From JAFGVL01 sp963663245 (GTDB lineage Bacteria > Bacteroidota > Bacteroidia > Bacteroidales > Paludibacteraceae): a DNA stretch of 64,000 nt. Shown piece by piece: positions 1 through 7,761 of the stretch (within the stretch, counting starts at the first letter, position 1; each line of letters opens with the position of its first letter). A program made the translations under genes and the position numbers. The stretch spans positions 62,001 through 126,000 of the forward strand of contig OY760143.1 of NCBI GenBank assembly GCA_963663245.1, written 5' to 3'. The notes beneath the pieces are model-generated. The model worked only from the letters and a program-made list of their open reading frames with translations, had not been told where the DNA came from and searched no databases.

Positions 1-1
1 T

Positions 2-448
2 CGTTACAGTGCCGAAGCTGGTTTAATTCTTGGGCAAGTCCCTTTCCCATTATTAGAACTATACAGTCCTTATGAAAGTAATGGTATAAGTAGATATGCT
101 ATTCATCCAGAACAATCAAATATGTATGCTGCCGACAGCTATATTAAACTAAAAACAAGCGTACTTACCAATGGCTTACTATTTAACCTTATTCCATTAG
201 TAAATAGATTAAACCTGCGAGAAACAGTCGGGATAAAAGTAGCTTATGGTTCTTTACAAGAAAAGAATGAAAAATTAATGAATTTACCAGTATTTATTGA
301 AGCAATGGATACTCCCATTATACAATTAAGTGCAGGAATTACAAACCTATTTAAAATAATCGCCATAGAGTATATTTGGGCTTTCCCAAAAATAAAAAAC
401 CCCAACGCAAATTGGGGCATACAGGCTAGACTATCGGTCGATTTTTAA
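2..448 (+). CDS. DUF5686-family outer-membrane protein, C-terminal part
   Basis: The reading frame is open from the window edge to the stop at 446-448, so only about 148 C-terminal residues are visible. The residues GLILGQVPFPLLELYSP early in the fragment, followed by an IPLVNRLNLRE segment and a final ...IQARLSVDF strand, match the end of DUF5686/carboxypeptidase-regulatory-like outer-membrane proteins of Bacteroidota. These are large predicted beta-barrels of unknown substrate. The last aromatic residue is the usual barrel C-terminus. Family assignment is from remembered motif pattern, so moderate to good confidence. It is a normal chromosomal gene outside the cassette array. Confidence 0.7.
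   Translation, partial: RYSAEAGLILGQVPFPLLELYSPYESNGISRYAIHPEQSNMYAADSYIKLKTSVLTNGLLFNLIPLVNRLNLRETVGIKVAYGSLQEKNEKLMNLPVFIEAMDTPIIQLSAGITNLFKIIAIEYIWAFPKIKNPNANWGIQARLSVDF
394..418 (-). terminator. Rho-independent terminator of the leftward barrel gene
   Basis: On the minus strand a CCCCAA / TTGGGG stem with a six-base loop is followed by a run of T. It lies about 30 bp past the stop of the leftward gene ending at 445, and inside the 3' coding end of the convergent DUF5686 gene. Confidence 0.75.
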
Positions 449-1191
449 CGTCTCTTATTTTTTGAAATAATATAAGTTAAGCGAACAGATACCGTACTAT
501 GTCGGGTCATATTATTAAAATCTCCCTCATTATAAGAATAAGTAGGTTTCAATAAATCTTCCATAGAATCTTCATTTGTTAAGCTTTTCAAACTATAAGC
601 ATAATAAATACCTAACTCAATAGTTTGAAGAACATTAATACCTGCACCTACGGTATATCCATGATCAATAAAATTATATTTACTGTATTCATCACCAAAT
701 TCCATTTTAGAAGATTTCTCGAGTTCTGGCAAGCTTACACTTCCATTCAGTTCATCTATAGCACTCTCAATATCAACTGTTCCTCCTAAAGCAAAGCCCC
801 AGAAATAACCAGCAAGCACATATGCCTTAAAGTCTCGAGGACCAAAACGCCATTTTACAACAACAGGCACTTCTAGATATTCAACATTACGATAGCCATC
901 TAATAATAAACCATATGAGGAATTATCAAGCTTATAGCTAAAATTAGAGCCTTTTCGTGAATACATTGAACTTAATTGTAATCCAGCATCATACTTTGGA
1001 ATCATCATCTCTAGGTTCATTCCTATTACCAATCCTTTTAAACTACGGTTCACGTCTTCAGAACTGCTAAGACCTTCGAAAGTAGTAACTTCGTTCGTCA
1101 TATTTGCACCTAAGGTAATACCAAAACCCATTTGAGAATAGGCAGATATACTTGATACAAAAATGAATAATAAAAAGATTTGCTTTTTCAT
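445..1191 (-). CDS. PorT-like outer-membrane beta-barrel protein
   Basis: 248 aa from the ATG at 1191. An upstream in-frame ATG at 1209 would add six charged residues before the signal peptide, so 1191 is preferred. The N-terminus MKKQIFLLFIFVSSISAYSQ is a typical Sec signal peptide with cleavage after YSQ. The rest has alternating polar/aromatic strands, a GITLGANMT start and a VSVRLTYIIS end, as in PorT/OmpA-like barrel domains of Bacteroidota. Substrate unknown. It faces left and ends in the terminator at 394-418. Confidence 0.7.
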   Translation of the reverse strand: MKKQIFLLFIFVSSISAYSQMGFGITLGANMTNEVTTFEGLSSSEDVNRSLKGLVIGMNLEMMIPKYDAGLQLSSMYSRKGSNFSYKLDNSSYGLLLDGYRNVEYLEVPVVVKWRFGPRDFKAYVLAGYFWGFALGGTVDIESAIDELNGSVSLPELEKSSKMEFGDEYSKYNFIDHGYTVGAGINVLQTIELGIYYAYSLKSLTNEDSMEDLLKPTYSYNEGDFNNMTRHSTVSVRLTYIISKNKRR

Positions 1192-1212
1192 AATGTTCTT
1201 TTTAAACAATAA

Positions 1213-1240
1213 AACCCTGTAGGCAAAAGCCTTCAGGGTT
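1213..1240 (-). terminator. Hairpin downstream of tRNA-Leu, probable terminator
   Basis: Long stem AACCCTG..AGGC / GCCT..CAGGGTT with an AAAA loop, followed on the minus strand by a T-rich stretch. It separates the tRNA from the barrel gene. Confidence 0.65.
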
Positions 1241-1249
1241 CTAAATTTG

Positions 1250-1331
1250 TGCGGCTGAAGGGACTCGAACCCCCACGTCTTTCGACACTAGATCCTAAGT
1301 CTAGCGCGGCTACCAATTACGCCACAGCCGC
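1250..1331 (-). tRNA. tRNA-Leu (anticodon TAG)
   Basis: On the minus strand GCGGCTG at 1331 pairs with CAGCCGC near 1251. The anticodon stem CTAGA/TCTAG encloses a loop with TAG at its centre. A class II variable arm (GTCGAAAGAC) and a T arm GGGGGTTCGAGTCCC are present. This is a leucine tRNA of about 82 nt without an encoded CCA. The cassette array begins about 250 bp to its right. Confidence 0.92.
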
Positions 1332-1355
1332 AATTGCCTTGTGATAATAGCCCTG

Positions 1356-1363
1356 CAAAAGTA
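1356..1363 (-). promoter_or_regulatory. -7 box of the tRNA-Leu promoter
   Basis: Minus-strand TACTTTTG matches the Bacteroidota -7 consensus TAnnTTTG, about 25 nt upstream of the tRNA 5' end. No good -33 TTTG is seen. Confidence 0.5.
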
Positions 1364-1557
1364 TATAAATTTTTATTATATACCATGTATAGACAGGAAA
1401 AATATTACAACAAAAAAAATTCCTGCAGTAATAATGAGTAAAAATACAACAAAAAACACCTACTATTCGGAATGTTTTTGTTTAAAAATGCATATATTTG
1501 AAAAAAAATATAATATAACAAAGGTACACATACCGACCCCTATTGGGATGTATTATG

Positions 1558-1565
1558 TACTTTTG
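1558..1565 (+). promoter_or_regulatory. Candidate array promoter (Pc-like), -7 box
   Basis: TACTTTTG matches TAnnTTTG and faces the first cassette, 17 bp before the first GTT core at 1582. It could drive the first cassettes, as Pc does in integrons. There is no clear -33 element at 19 bp, so this is tentative. The 1332-1582 stretch holds nothing else I can name. Confidence 0.4.
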
Positions 1566-1596
1566 TGACACCTATAAACTAGTTAGCACTAAGTTT

Positions 1597-2043
1597 ATGA
1601 GAAAGCTTTTATACATATTAATTATTTCTTTATTTGCAGTTTGTTCTTGTACAAATAAAAAAGAAAACACAAAAATATCAGTTATTGGTTTTTGTTGTGG
1701 AGAGTGTTATGGAAATTGTTTCCAAGGGTTCTATATCGATAAAAATAAAAAAATATATAAAATAGAAGGTAACTATTGTAACGAAATAGACACTATCAAT
1801 AAAGTTGAAATTGATTACATAAAAGAACAAGAAGTTAAAAACGTAATAAATTCTTTACCTTTAGACTACAATGATTATGAAGGAATAATTGGTGAGCCGG
1901 ATTCACGTGATCAATGTGCTGTATATTTATCGTATAAAAAAAATAATAAAACAATAGAAGTAATAATTGACCCTGATTCTGGAAAACATCCAAAAAAATT
2001 TGATGAATTTGTACGGAAAGTTTTAGAGTTAAGGTTATTATAA
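1597..2043 (+). CDS. C1: hypothetical lipoprotein
   Basis: 148 aa from the ATG at 1597; the longer in-frame ORF crosses the cassette boundary at 1582 and is not used. MRKLLYILIISLFAVCSC is a lipoprotein signal with Cys acceptor. The mature part is rich in Lys and Cys (FCCGECYGNCFQGFYID, later DQCAVYLSY). No family recognised. It is the only gene of the first cassette, and its start is 15 bp inside the cassette, so it may be read from the promoter at 1558. Confidence 0.65.
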   Translation: MRKLLYILIISLFAVCSCTNKKENTKISVIGFCCGECYGNCFQGFYIDKNKKIYKIEGNYCNEIDTINKVEIDYIKEQEVKNVINSLPLDYNDYEGIIGEPDSRDQCAVYLSYKKNNKTIEVIIDPDSGKHPKKFDEFVRKVLELRLL

Positions 2044-2053
2044 AAAAACCTAG

Positions 2054-2153
2054 TGCTAACAAACGGTATAGCACATAGGGCTAGCGGGCTGACCTCGTTT
2101 GACGTCGCCTTTCAGGTCGACGCCCCACGATGCCATACCGCAGAACGTTACAA
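2054..2153 (+). other. attC1 (class S)
   Basis: R'' TGCTAAC 2054-2060, R' GTTACAA 2147-2153, L boxes CGGTAT/ATACCG. AGTGCTAAC pairs with GTTAGCACT at the start of C1 (1582). Confidence 0.88.
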
Positions 2154-2631
2154 ACAAGTTTAAGAAAATACCTTTACCTATAAAATTACACCGTTTGTTC
2201 TCTAATTTTTAAAGAAAAAAATAAAAAATAGTAGACAACAATTTCCTTTCTTGGATAAAGTTCCAGAAAAAAATCGATAATCCTTATTCGTTTTTACTTC
2301 CTGCTTAACAATCGATTTTTAGGAAAGTAGTTAACATAAAATTTACTTTTTTTTTAGTCCGCAAGTTCTTTTGACTGAGAAAAAAAGAAAAATTTTTTTA
2401 ACGAAATTTGGACTTTTTCAGTCTTGGCTCTTTTGATAAAATTTGCTGCTTGAATTAAAAAGATAAATCGATGATTTCGGGTTTATCATGGCAGTACAAA
2501 TTTCTCATCGATAGAAAAGAAAAAATAAGGACAAATTGACTTGTATTTCAATGGAAATTGTATCTTTAAGTCGATTTGAAAAAAGCAATTAATAATAATT
2601 TGTTTCTTCGTTATGAAACAAAAAACCAGTT
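2148..2631 (+). other. C2: ORF-less cassette, noncoding copy 1
   Basis: About 484 bp with no credible ORF on either strand. It begins TTACAAACAAGTTT and ends AACCAGTTTGTAAC. Recognisable blocks are a GAAAAAAATCGAT / ATCGATTTTTAG inverted pair, a GTCCGCAAGTTCTTTTGACTGAG block, an ATCGATGA / TCATCGAT pair flanking about 30 nt, a -7-like TATCTTTA at 2561-2568, and a terminal hairpin TTTGTTTC / GAAACAAA. The same blocks recur in C5 and C12. It may be a structured RNA or a promoter cassette; function unknown. Confidence 0.75.
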
Positions 2632-2731
2632 TGTAACAAAGGGTATATCACATAGTGGCGCGGGGCACTGACTTCGTTTGACATCTCCCCTACGGTCGAC
2701 GCCCCACGATGTCATACCCCAAACGTTACAG
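2632..2731 (+). other. attC2 (class S)
   Basis: R'' TTGTAAC 2632-2638, R' GTTACAG 2725-2731, L boxes GGGTAT/ATACCC. GTTTGTAAC pairs with GTTACAAAC at the start of C2. Confidence 0.88.
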
Positions 2732-2815
2732 CCAATTATAAAAAATGACGTTACATTAATTAATCTGAGAAATTTTACTCATATTAGTACTATAAACATT
2801 TAAACAATAGAAATT

Positions 2816-3283
2816 ATGAAAAAATTATTTTACCTTTTAGCAGTCGTTTTAATATCGGCGATGTCATTTACATCATGTACTGATGATGAACCAGAATTAC
2901 CAGATACTGAAGTAGTGATACCTAGAAGTGATACGGGAAGCATAATTGGGAATTGGGAGATTTCTAAAATCTGGCACATATCAGGAAGTGATAGTTTAAT
3001 AGGTACATTGAGTACTATAATTGATTCAACTACAACAGGTGTAATTTCTTCTTTAATAATAACTGATATAAAAATTACTGAAGATTCTGTTATCACTGCA
3101 AGGCAATTGAATGATTATCTAATTAATGACTCAATAGTAAGAGATACTATTAATTATACTGGCAGTTTCGACTTAGAATTTATTTATATAGAGGATAATA
3201 AGCTTCATGTTAGAACTGGATATTGGCCAAGCGATGGATTCCAACCTGAATCATATGCATGGTCTATATATATTAGAAAATAA
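2816..3283 (+). CDS. C3: hypothetical lipoprotein
   Basis: 155 aa. MKKLFYLLAVVLISAMSFTSC is a lipoprotein signal with the Cys at residue 21, followed by an acidic tether (TDDEPELPDTE). The mature part has lipocalin-like alternation (SIIGNWEISKIWHI ... KLHVRTGYW) as in the short lipoproteins of Bacteroidota, but I cannot name a family. First of two reading frames in C3. Confidence 0.7.
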   Translation: MKKLFYLLAVVLISAMSFTSCTDDEPELPDTEVVIPRSDTGSIIGNWEISKIWHISGSDSLIGTLSTIIDSTTTGVISSLIITDIKITEDSVITARQLNDYLINDSIVRDTINYTGSFDLEFIYIEDNKLHVRTGYWPSDGFQPESYAWSIYIRK

Positions 3284-3366
3284 GAATTATATATTCAAGC
3301 AGAGGTCCTGAGTTAGATTATAAAGATGATATAGGAACACAAGAATTAAATGACAAACCAACAGAA

Positions 3367-3672
3367 ATGATTACCAAAGATTATTATATACATATTGTAG
3401 CTGAGGTATTGGATACTCATGATACAGTTAATATTTTAACAGGAAGTTATCTTTGGATTGAAGAGAACGATAGGGATGAGACATTCTACTTTTATGGAAA
3501 GGAAAATATTACAACAAAATTAATATATTCAAATATTGAAGATATATCCTCTTTTGAAGATATAGAGAATCTCAAATTAAAAGAAATAAATAAAGTAACT
3601 AGAGATCCAAGATATGATTTTATTGCAAATAATAATTTTCCTGCAATTATTGGTAGGGTTGCAAGAAAATAA
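3367..3672 (+). CDS. C3: second reading frame, probably 5'-truncated
   Basis: 101 aa from the ATG at 3367, but the frame is open upstream to about 3277 and the residues before the ATG (RGPELDYKDDIGTQELNDKP) look like coding sequence. It has no signal peptide. The most likely reading is the C-terminal part of a protein whose start was lost, now lying after the stop of the lipoprotein gene. The stop sits 4 bp before attC3. No family recognised. Confidence 0.45.
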   Translation: MITKDYYIHIVAEVLDTHDTVNILTGSYLWIEENDRDETFYFYGKENITTKLIYSNIEDISSFEDIENLKLKEINKVTRDPRYDFIANNNFPAIIGRVARK

Positions 3673-3676
3673 CAGG

Positions 3677-3777
3677 CTGTAACAAAGGGTATATCACATA
3701 GTGGCGCGGGGCACTGACTTCGTTTGACATCTCCCCTACGGTCGACGCCCCACGATGTCATACCCCAAACGTTACAA
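3677..3777 (+). other. attC3 (class S)
   Basis: R'' CTGTAAC 3677-3683, R' GTTACAA 3771-3777, L boxes GGGTAT/ATACCC; body nearly identical to attC2. GGCTGTAAC pairs with GTTACAGCC at the start of C3. Confidence 0.88.
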
Positions 3778-3837
3778 GCAAGCTGGGAAGAAGAAAATTC
3801 CCTAAAAAACAGACGAAAGAGAAATTGATTAAAAGCT

Positions 3838-4440
3838 ATGAAAAGAATAAGATATTTTAAATATTTAGCAATTATAGTGTTTTTGAGTTCTTGTTATATT
3901 GCTCATAAAAGTGAAAAAAGAGCATTTGGTTGTTATAAAGAAAATTATCCTAGTATTGATTCATTAGTAGAAACAAACGGTTATTTTGAGATTAATTATT
4001 ATTTTCCTTTAGAATCTGAAAAAAGAAAATTTCCACGAACGGAGTTTGGTCTTATATTATATAAAGATGGAACTTGTGTCACTGCTTCAAAGGAATTTCT
4101 TTTAAATATTATTGATAGCGTAAAAATTTGGGGTGGTCTTACATCAGGAACATATACTATTTCTAATGATACAATTCTAATAAAGTTCTTAACAATAGGC
4201 TCAACGACTTCTACTTGTTGGATTGAAAAATTTAAAATTTTAAGCCCAAGAAGACTTCGACAAGTTTATGCAGGTAGTTGGGAATATGGAGAATACACAA
4301 AGACCCATACTTTTGTAGAAGCCAAATTTGTGCCTTATAATGTTTCCTCAATAAATGATGAACTATGGGTAAAAAAGCAAAGCTGGTTCTGGTGTGATAA
4401 AAATGAATATAAAGCTTGGAAAAAAAGAATAAAGAAATAA
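3838..4440 (+). CDS. C4: hypothetical lipoprotein
   Basis: 200 aa. MKRIRYFKYLAIIVFLSSC gives a lipobox LSSC with Cys at residue 19. The mature protein is rich in Lys, Trp and Tyr and ends in a basic tail (EYKAWKKRIKK). The TYTISNDTILIKF segment resembles small beta-sandwich lipoproteins. No named family. Only gene of cassette C4. Confidence 0.65.
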   Translation: MKRIRYFKYLAIIVFLSSCYIAHKSEKRAFGCYKENYPSIDSLVETNGYFEINYYFPLESEKRKFPRTEFGLILYKDGTCVTASKEFLLNIIDSVKIWGGLTSGTYTISNDTILIKFLTIGSTTSTCWIEKFKILSPRRLRQVYAGSWEYGEYTKTHTFVEAKFVPYNVSSINDELWVKKQSWFWCDKNEYKAWKKRIKK

Positions 4441-4499
4441 ATTAGACAGCTTTATGTAACAGTGCATATTCTATACGGATAGCATTAAAAACAGCCAGC

Positions 4500-4647
4500 T
4501 TGTAACAACCGCTATCGCACATGCGCCACAGCCTTCGGGCAGTTTGTTGTGCTATGGGCGGTATCGGCTGACACCTTCGGTGTCACATCGAGCGACAATC
4601 ATCCTCACGGCTGATGTCACACGATGCCATAGCGGCAACCGTTACAA
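4500..4647 (+). other. attC4 (class L)
   Basis: R'' TTGTAAC 4500-4506, R' GTTACAA 4641-4647, L boxes CCGCTAT/ATAGCGG. The body carries the class L hairpin GACACC-TTC-GGTGTC. AGCTTGTAAC is complementary to the start of C4 (GTTACAAGC). Confidence 0.88.
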
Positions 4648-5130
4648 ACAAGTTTCAGAAAATACCGATTGTTGTATAATAGCAATATTTGTTTTCTGAT
4701 TTTTAAGAAAAAAGGAATAAAATGTATTGGGCAACACTCTCCTTTCTCGGAAAAAGTTCCAGAAAAAAATCGACAAACATTATTCGTTTTTAAATCCTGT
4801 TTAAGATTCGATTTTTAGAAAAAGTAGTTAACATCAAATTTACTTTTTTTTTAGTCCGCAAGTTCTTTTGACTGAGAAAAAAACAAAAAATTTTTTAACG
4901 AAAATTGGACTTCTGCATTCTTGGCTCTTTTGATAAAATTGGCGCGTTGAATTATAAAGAGAAATCGATGATTTCGGGTTTATCATGGCAGTATAAATTT
5001 CTCATCGATAGAAAATAAAAAATAAGGACAAATTGACTTGTATTTCAATGGAAATTGTATCTTTAAGTCGATTTGAAAAAAGCAATTAATAATAACAATT
5101 TGTTTCTTCGTTATGAAACAAAAAACCAGT
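4642..5130 (+). other. C5: ORF-less cassette, noncoding copy 2
   Basis: Second copy of the C2 noncoding unit, alike from the GTCCGCAAG block to the end and diverged in the first 100 bp. It keeps the ATCGATGA/TCATCGAT pair, the TATCTTTA box and the TTTGTTTC/GAAACAAA hairpin. No ORF. Confidence 0.75.
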
Positions 5131-5230
5131 TTGTAACAAAGGGTATTTCACATGCGGCGCGGGGCACTGACTTCGTTTGACGTCGCCTTTCAGGTCGACG
5201 CCCCACGATGTCATACCCCAAACGTTGGCA
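5131..5230 (+). other. attC5 (class S)
   Basis: R'' TTGTAAC 5131-5137, R' GTTGGCA 5224-5230, L boxes GGGTAT/ATACCC. GTTTGTAAC pairs with the start of C5. Confidence 0.88.
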
Positions 5231-5262
5231 ACCATTAAAACAGACCGAAACGACATCGAAAT

Positions 5263-5859
5263 ATGAAGACTAAAACGATTATAATTCCCAATTTAATATT
5301 TTGCCTGATAATTGGACTTTTAAGTAACTGCTCAAATTATTATCCACATACTTATCCATTCATGGATTGGTCAAATCCTGACAGCATAATAAGTTCATAT
5401 GATACATTGACTAAAACAACAATGGATAACCACAATTATATTTGTCGATTTTGGATTGACCCAAGTTCGACTGTAAAACAATATATTGAGATTTGTGATA
5501 CAAATGGTGGATACAAAATCACAATGCATAAATACGGATATGTTTATAATAAAAGGCATAAACCTAAAATGATTAATATAGCTAAGCCTGTGGTGATTGA
5601 TAAGGATATCAATTGGATTATTACGACTATTGATTCTTTGGATTTGATGAATTATAAATCAAGATATCATAGCTGGCAAACAGATGGTGGACCAATGCAT
5701 ACACCTATGATTTGGTATCGTGTCGAGTATTATAAAAATGGACAAAAAAACGATTTTGTATTTTGGAAGTTCGTTAATCATGACTTATATGCCGATATGA
5801 AAAAATATGGACGAATAATAGATTTGGTAGATAATGAAATATTAAATATTAAAAATTAA
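5263..5859 (+). CDS. C6: hypothetical lipoprotein
   Basis: 198 aa. MKTKTIIIPNLIFCLIIGLLSNC is a lipoprotein signal (LSNC). The mature part is rich in Trp, Tyr and Asp (PFMDWSNPDSIISSYD, YKSRYHSWQTDGGP). No family recognised. It starts 38 bp inside cassette C6 and ends just before attC6. Confidence 0.65.
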   Translation: MKTKTIIIPNLIFCLIIGLLSNCSNYYPHTYPFMDWSNPDSIISSYDTLTKTTMDNHNYICRFWIDPSSTVKQYIEICDTNGGYKITMHKYGYVYNKRHKPKMINIAKPVVIDKDINWIITTIDSLDLMNYKSRYHSWQTDGGPMHTPMIWYRVEYYKNGQKNDFVFWKFVNHDLYADMKKYGRIIDLVDNEILNIKN

Positions 5860-5863
5860 CGGT

Positions 5864-5993
5864 TGCCAACACACAATATAAAACAGTTGGGGTTCAGTGG
5901 TTTGCGAGGGTTTGGTTCTCGCTTCAGCATTCTTGTCGGTGGACAAGAACGCGCTCCGAAAACCCAACCGTTTCATATTGTCAAACGTTAGGG
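5864..5993 (+). other. attC6 (class M)
   Basis: R'' TGCCAAC 5864-5870, R' GTTAGGG 5987-5993, L boxes CAATAT/ATATTG. GGTTGCCAAC pairs with GTTGGCAACC opening C6. Confidence 0.86.
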
Positions 5994-6025
5994 GCAAGCG
6001 TAAAAAACTGACAGCATTAACATAA

Positions 6026-6808
6026 ATGAATAAACAAAAAATATATAGATTAGTTGAAAAAGGCTCACATGGGTCGAGAATAAATATTGTATTTGACATT
6101 ACAATAATGATTCTTATTCTTCTTAATGTTTTTGCATTAATACTAGATTCAATACCTTCAGTTGAAAACTCAATTGGTCATTTTCTGAAAATATTTGAAG
6201 TTATCTCAGTAATAATTTTTAGTGTTGAATATCTATTAAGAATCTATGTTTCTGACTTAACTCATCCTTCTTCAAGCAGATTAAAGTCAATATTAAAATT
6301 TATTTTTTCTCCTTTTGGAATAGTTGATTTGCTTGCAATCACTCCTTTTTATCTCCCATTCTTGATAAAAATTGATTTAAGATTCTTGAGAATTTTAAGG
6401 TTAATGCGTTTTTTTAGAATATTGAAAATTAATAGATACAACAGTTCTATAAATCAAATCTGGAGTGTAATAAAAGAGAAAAAAACTGAATTAGCAATTA
6501 CGGGGTTTGTTTCTTTTTTAATATTATTTATTGCTTCCTTTTTAATGTATTATGTAGAAGGTGAAGTCCAACCTGATAAATTCTCCAATATTCTAGATAG
6601 TTTTTGGTGGGCAATTGCAACATTGACAACTGTGGGATATGGTGATGTTTATCCAATTACAGGAACTGGAAAATTTATTAGTGGAATAATAGCTGTTTTA
6701 GGTATAGGTTTAATTGCACTACCAACTGGTATTATAAGTGCTGGATTTATGGAAAGAATAGGAAAAAACAAAAATCACAAATGTCCACATTGTGGAAAAG
6801 ACATTTAA
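6026..6808 (+). CDS. C7: voltage-gated potassium channel
   Basis: 260 aa. S1-S4 voltage sensor followed by a pore: the S4 segment RFLRILRLMRFFRILK has regularly spaced arginines, and the selectivity filter TTVGYGDVYP lies near residue 200 between two membrane helices. The pore helix is SFWWAIATLT. The cytoplasmic tail ends KCPHCGKDI, a CxxC zinc-knuckle-like end. It should conduct K+ across the inner membrane as a Kv-type tetramer. Single gene of cassette C7; a channel of this kind is an unusual cassette cargo. Family assignment is secure; the physiological role is not. Confidence 0.9.
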   Translation: MNKQKIYRLVEKGSHGSRINIVFDITIMILILLNVFALILDSIPSVENSIGHFLKIFEVISVIIFSVEYLLRIYVSDLTHPSSSRLKSILKFIFSPFGIVDLLAITPFYLPFLIKIDLRFLRILRLMRFFRILKINRYNSSINQIWSVIKEKKTELAITGFVSFLILFIASFLMYYVEGEVQPDKFSNILDSFWWAIATLTTVGYGDVYPITGTGKFISGIIAVLGIGLIALPTGIISAGFMERIGKNKNHKCPHCGKDI

Positions 6809-6826
6809 AATAAACAAACGCCAAGC

Positions 6827-6973
6827 CCCTAACAACCGCTATCGCACATGCGCCACAGCCTTCGGGCAGTTTGTTGTGCTATGTGTGCATCGGGGGACAC
6901 CTTCGGTGTCTGCATCGCCTGACATCATCCTCACGGCTGACGTCACACGATGCCATAGCGGCAAACGTTATGC
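6827..6973 (+). other. attC7 (class L)
   Basis: R'' CCCTAAC 6827-6833, R' GTTATGC 6967-6973, L boxes CCGCTAT/ATAGCGG. GCCCCTAAC pairs with GTTAGGGGC opening C7. Confidence 0.9.
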
Positions 6974-6995
6974 GTAATTTTAGAAACCTAAGCCT

Positions 6996-7544
6996 ATGAA
7001 ACAAACATTCTTTATTATAACATTTAGCTTGACATTAATTTATCAAGTTTTAGGACAAACGAATACAAAAACACAGTCTGATATTTCAACAAATACAATT
7101 TATAGAAATGAAATCTATCATTTTAGTGTATTTATTCCAACCAATTGGAAATTATACGGACAAATTAAAAATGATACTGTAAATCATAAAGCCATTGCAG
7201 ACTGGGGTCTACCTAAAGTTTATAGTGAGTTAGAAAAAACTGAAATTGAAAACTCTATTTCGATTACTGCATACAATCAAACAAAGATTACATCAATTGA
7301 GTCATTAATAGCTTCAGAATATTTTAGAATAAATCCAGCTGAAACAGCTTTAGAAGTTGATAAGTCAAATCCTAATTCAAGAATAATTTACACGACAAAG
7401 AATGGATTGGAGTTTAAAGGTAAATCATATTATATTTATAAAAATGGAATAGGTTATGTTGTAACATTTATGGCTACGCCAGGGACATACGATAAAAACA
7501 TTCAAATTTTCGAGGAGTTTTATAATAACATAAATATAAATTAA
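6996..7544 (+). CDS. C8: hypothetical secreted protein
   Basis: 182 aa. MKQTFFIITFSLTLIYQVLGQ is a signal peptide with cleavage after VLG or LGQ. The mature part contains YHFSVFIPTNWKLYGQI, the start typical of PsbP/DUF1795-like folds, and a C-terminal ASEYFRINP...NGIGYVVTFMATPGTYDKNIQIFEEFYNNI, also in that style. I suggest a periplasmic PsbP-like protein, with low certainty. Single gene of C8. Confidence 0.6.
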   Translation: MKQTFFIITFSLTLIYQVLGQTNTKTQSDISTNTIYRNEIYHFSVFIPTNWKLYGQIKNDTVNHKAIADWGLPKVYSELEKTEIENSISITAYNQTKITSIESLIASEYFRINPAETALEVDKSNPNSRIIYTTKNGLEFKGKSYYIYKNGIGYVVTFMATPGTYDKNIQIFEEFYNNININ

Positions 7545-7557
7545 AATAAAAAACTAC

Positions 7558-7704
7558 GCATAACAACCGCTATCGCACATGCGCCACAGCCTTCGGGCAG
7601 TTCGTTGTGCATAGTGCGTGTCGGGGGACACCTTCGGTGTCAGCATCGAGCGACATCATCCTCACGGCTGATGTCACACGATGCCATAGCGGCAACCGTT
7701 ACCA
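7558..7704 (+). other. attC8 (class L)
   Basis: R'' GCATAAC 7558-7564, R' GTTACCA 7698-7704, L boxes CCGCTAT/ATAGCGG. ACGCATAAC pairs with GTTATGCGT opening C8. Confidence 0.9.
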
Positions 7705-7742
7705 TGCATTAAAGAAACAATTCCTGCTATATAAAATATTGC

Positions 7743-7750
7743 TATATTTG
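7743..7750 (+). promoter_or_regulatory. -7 box upstream of the RhuM-Fic gene
   Basis: TATATTTG matches TAnnTTTG 12 bp before the ATG at 7762, so the mRNA leader would be very short. No consensus -33 seen. Confidence 0.45.
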
Positions 7751-7761
7751 AATAAAAAAAC

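Noticed and set aside
1341..1568. ORF of 75 codons before the array
   Set aside because: Low-complexity AT-rich frame that contains the tRNA promoter side and the candidate array promoter; no signal, no ribosome site, ends next to the core.
1332..1581. An attI site
   Set aside because: There is a GTT core at 1582 but I could not identify the two IntI-binding repeats, and no integrase is adjacent.
4441..4499. TATGTAAC at 4453-4460 as an extra R'' box
   Set aside because: No L box or body follows; the real site begins at 4500.
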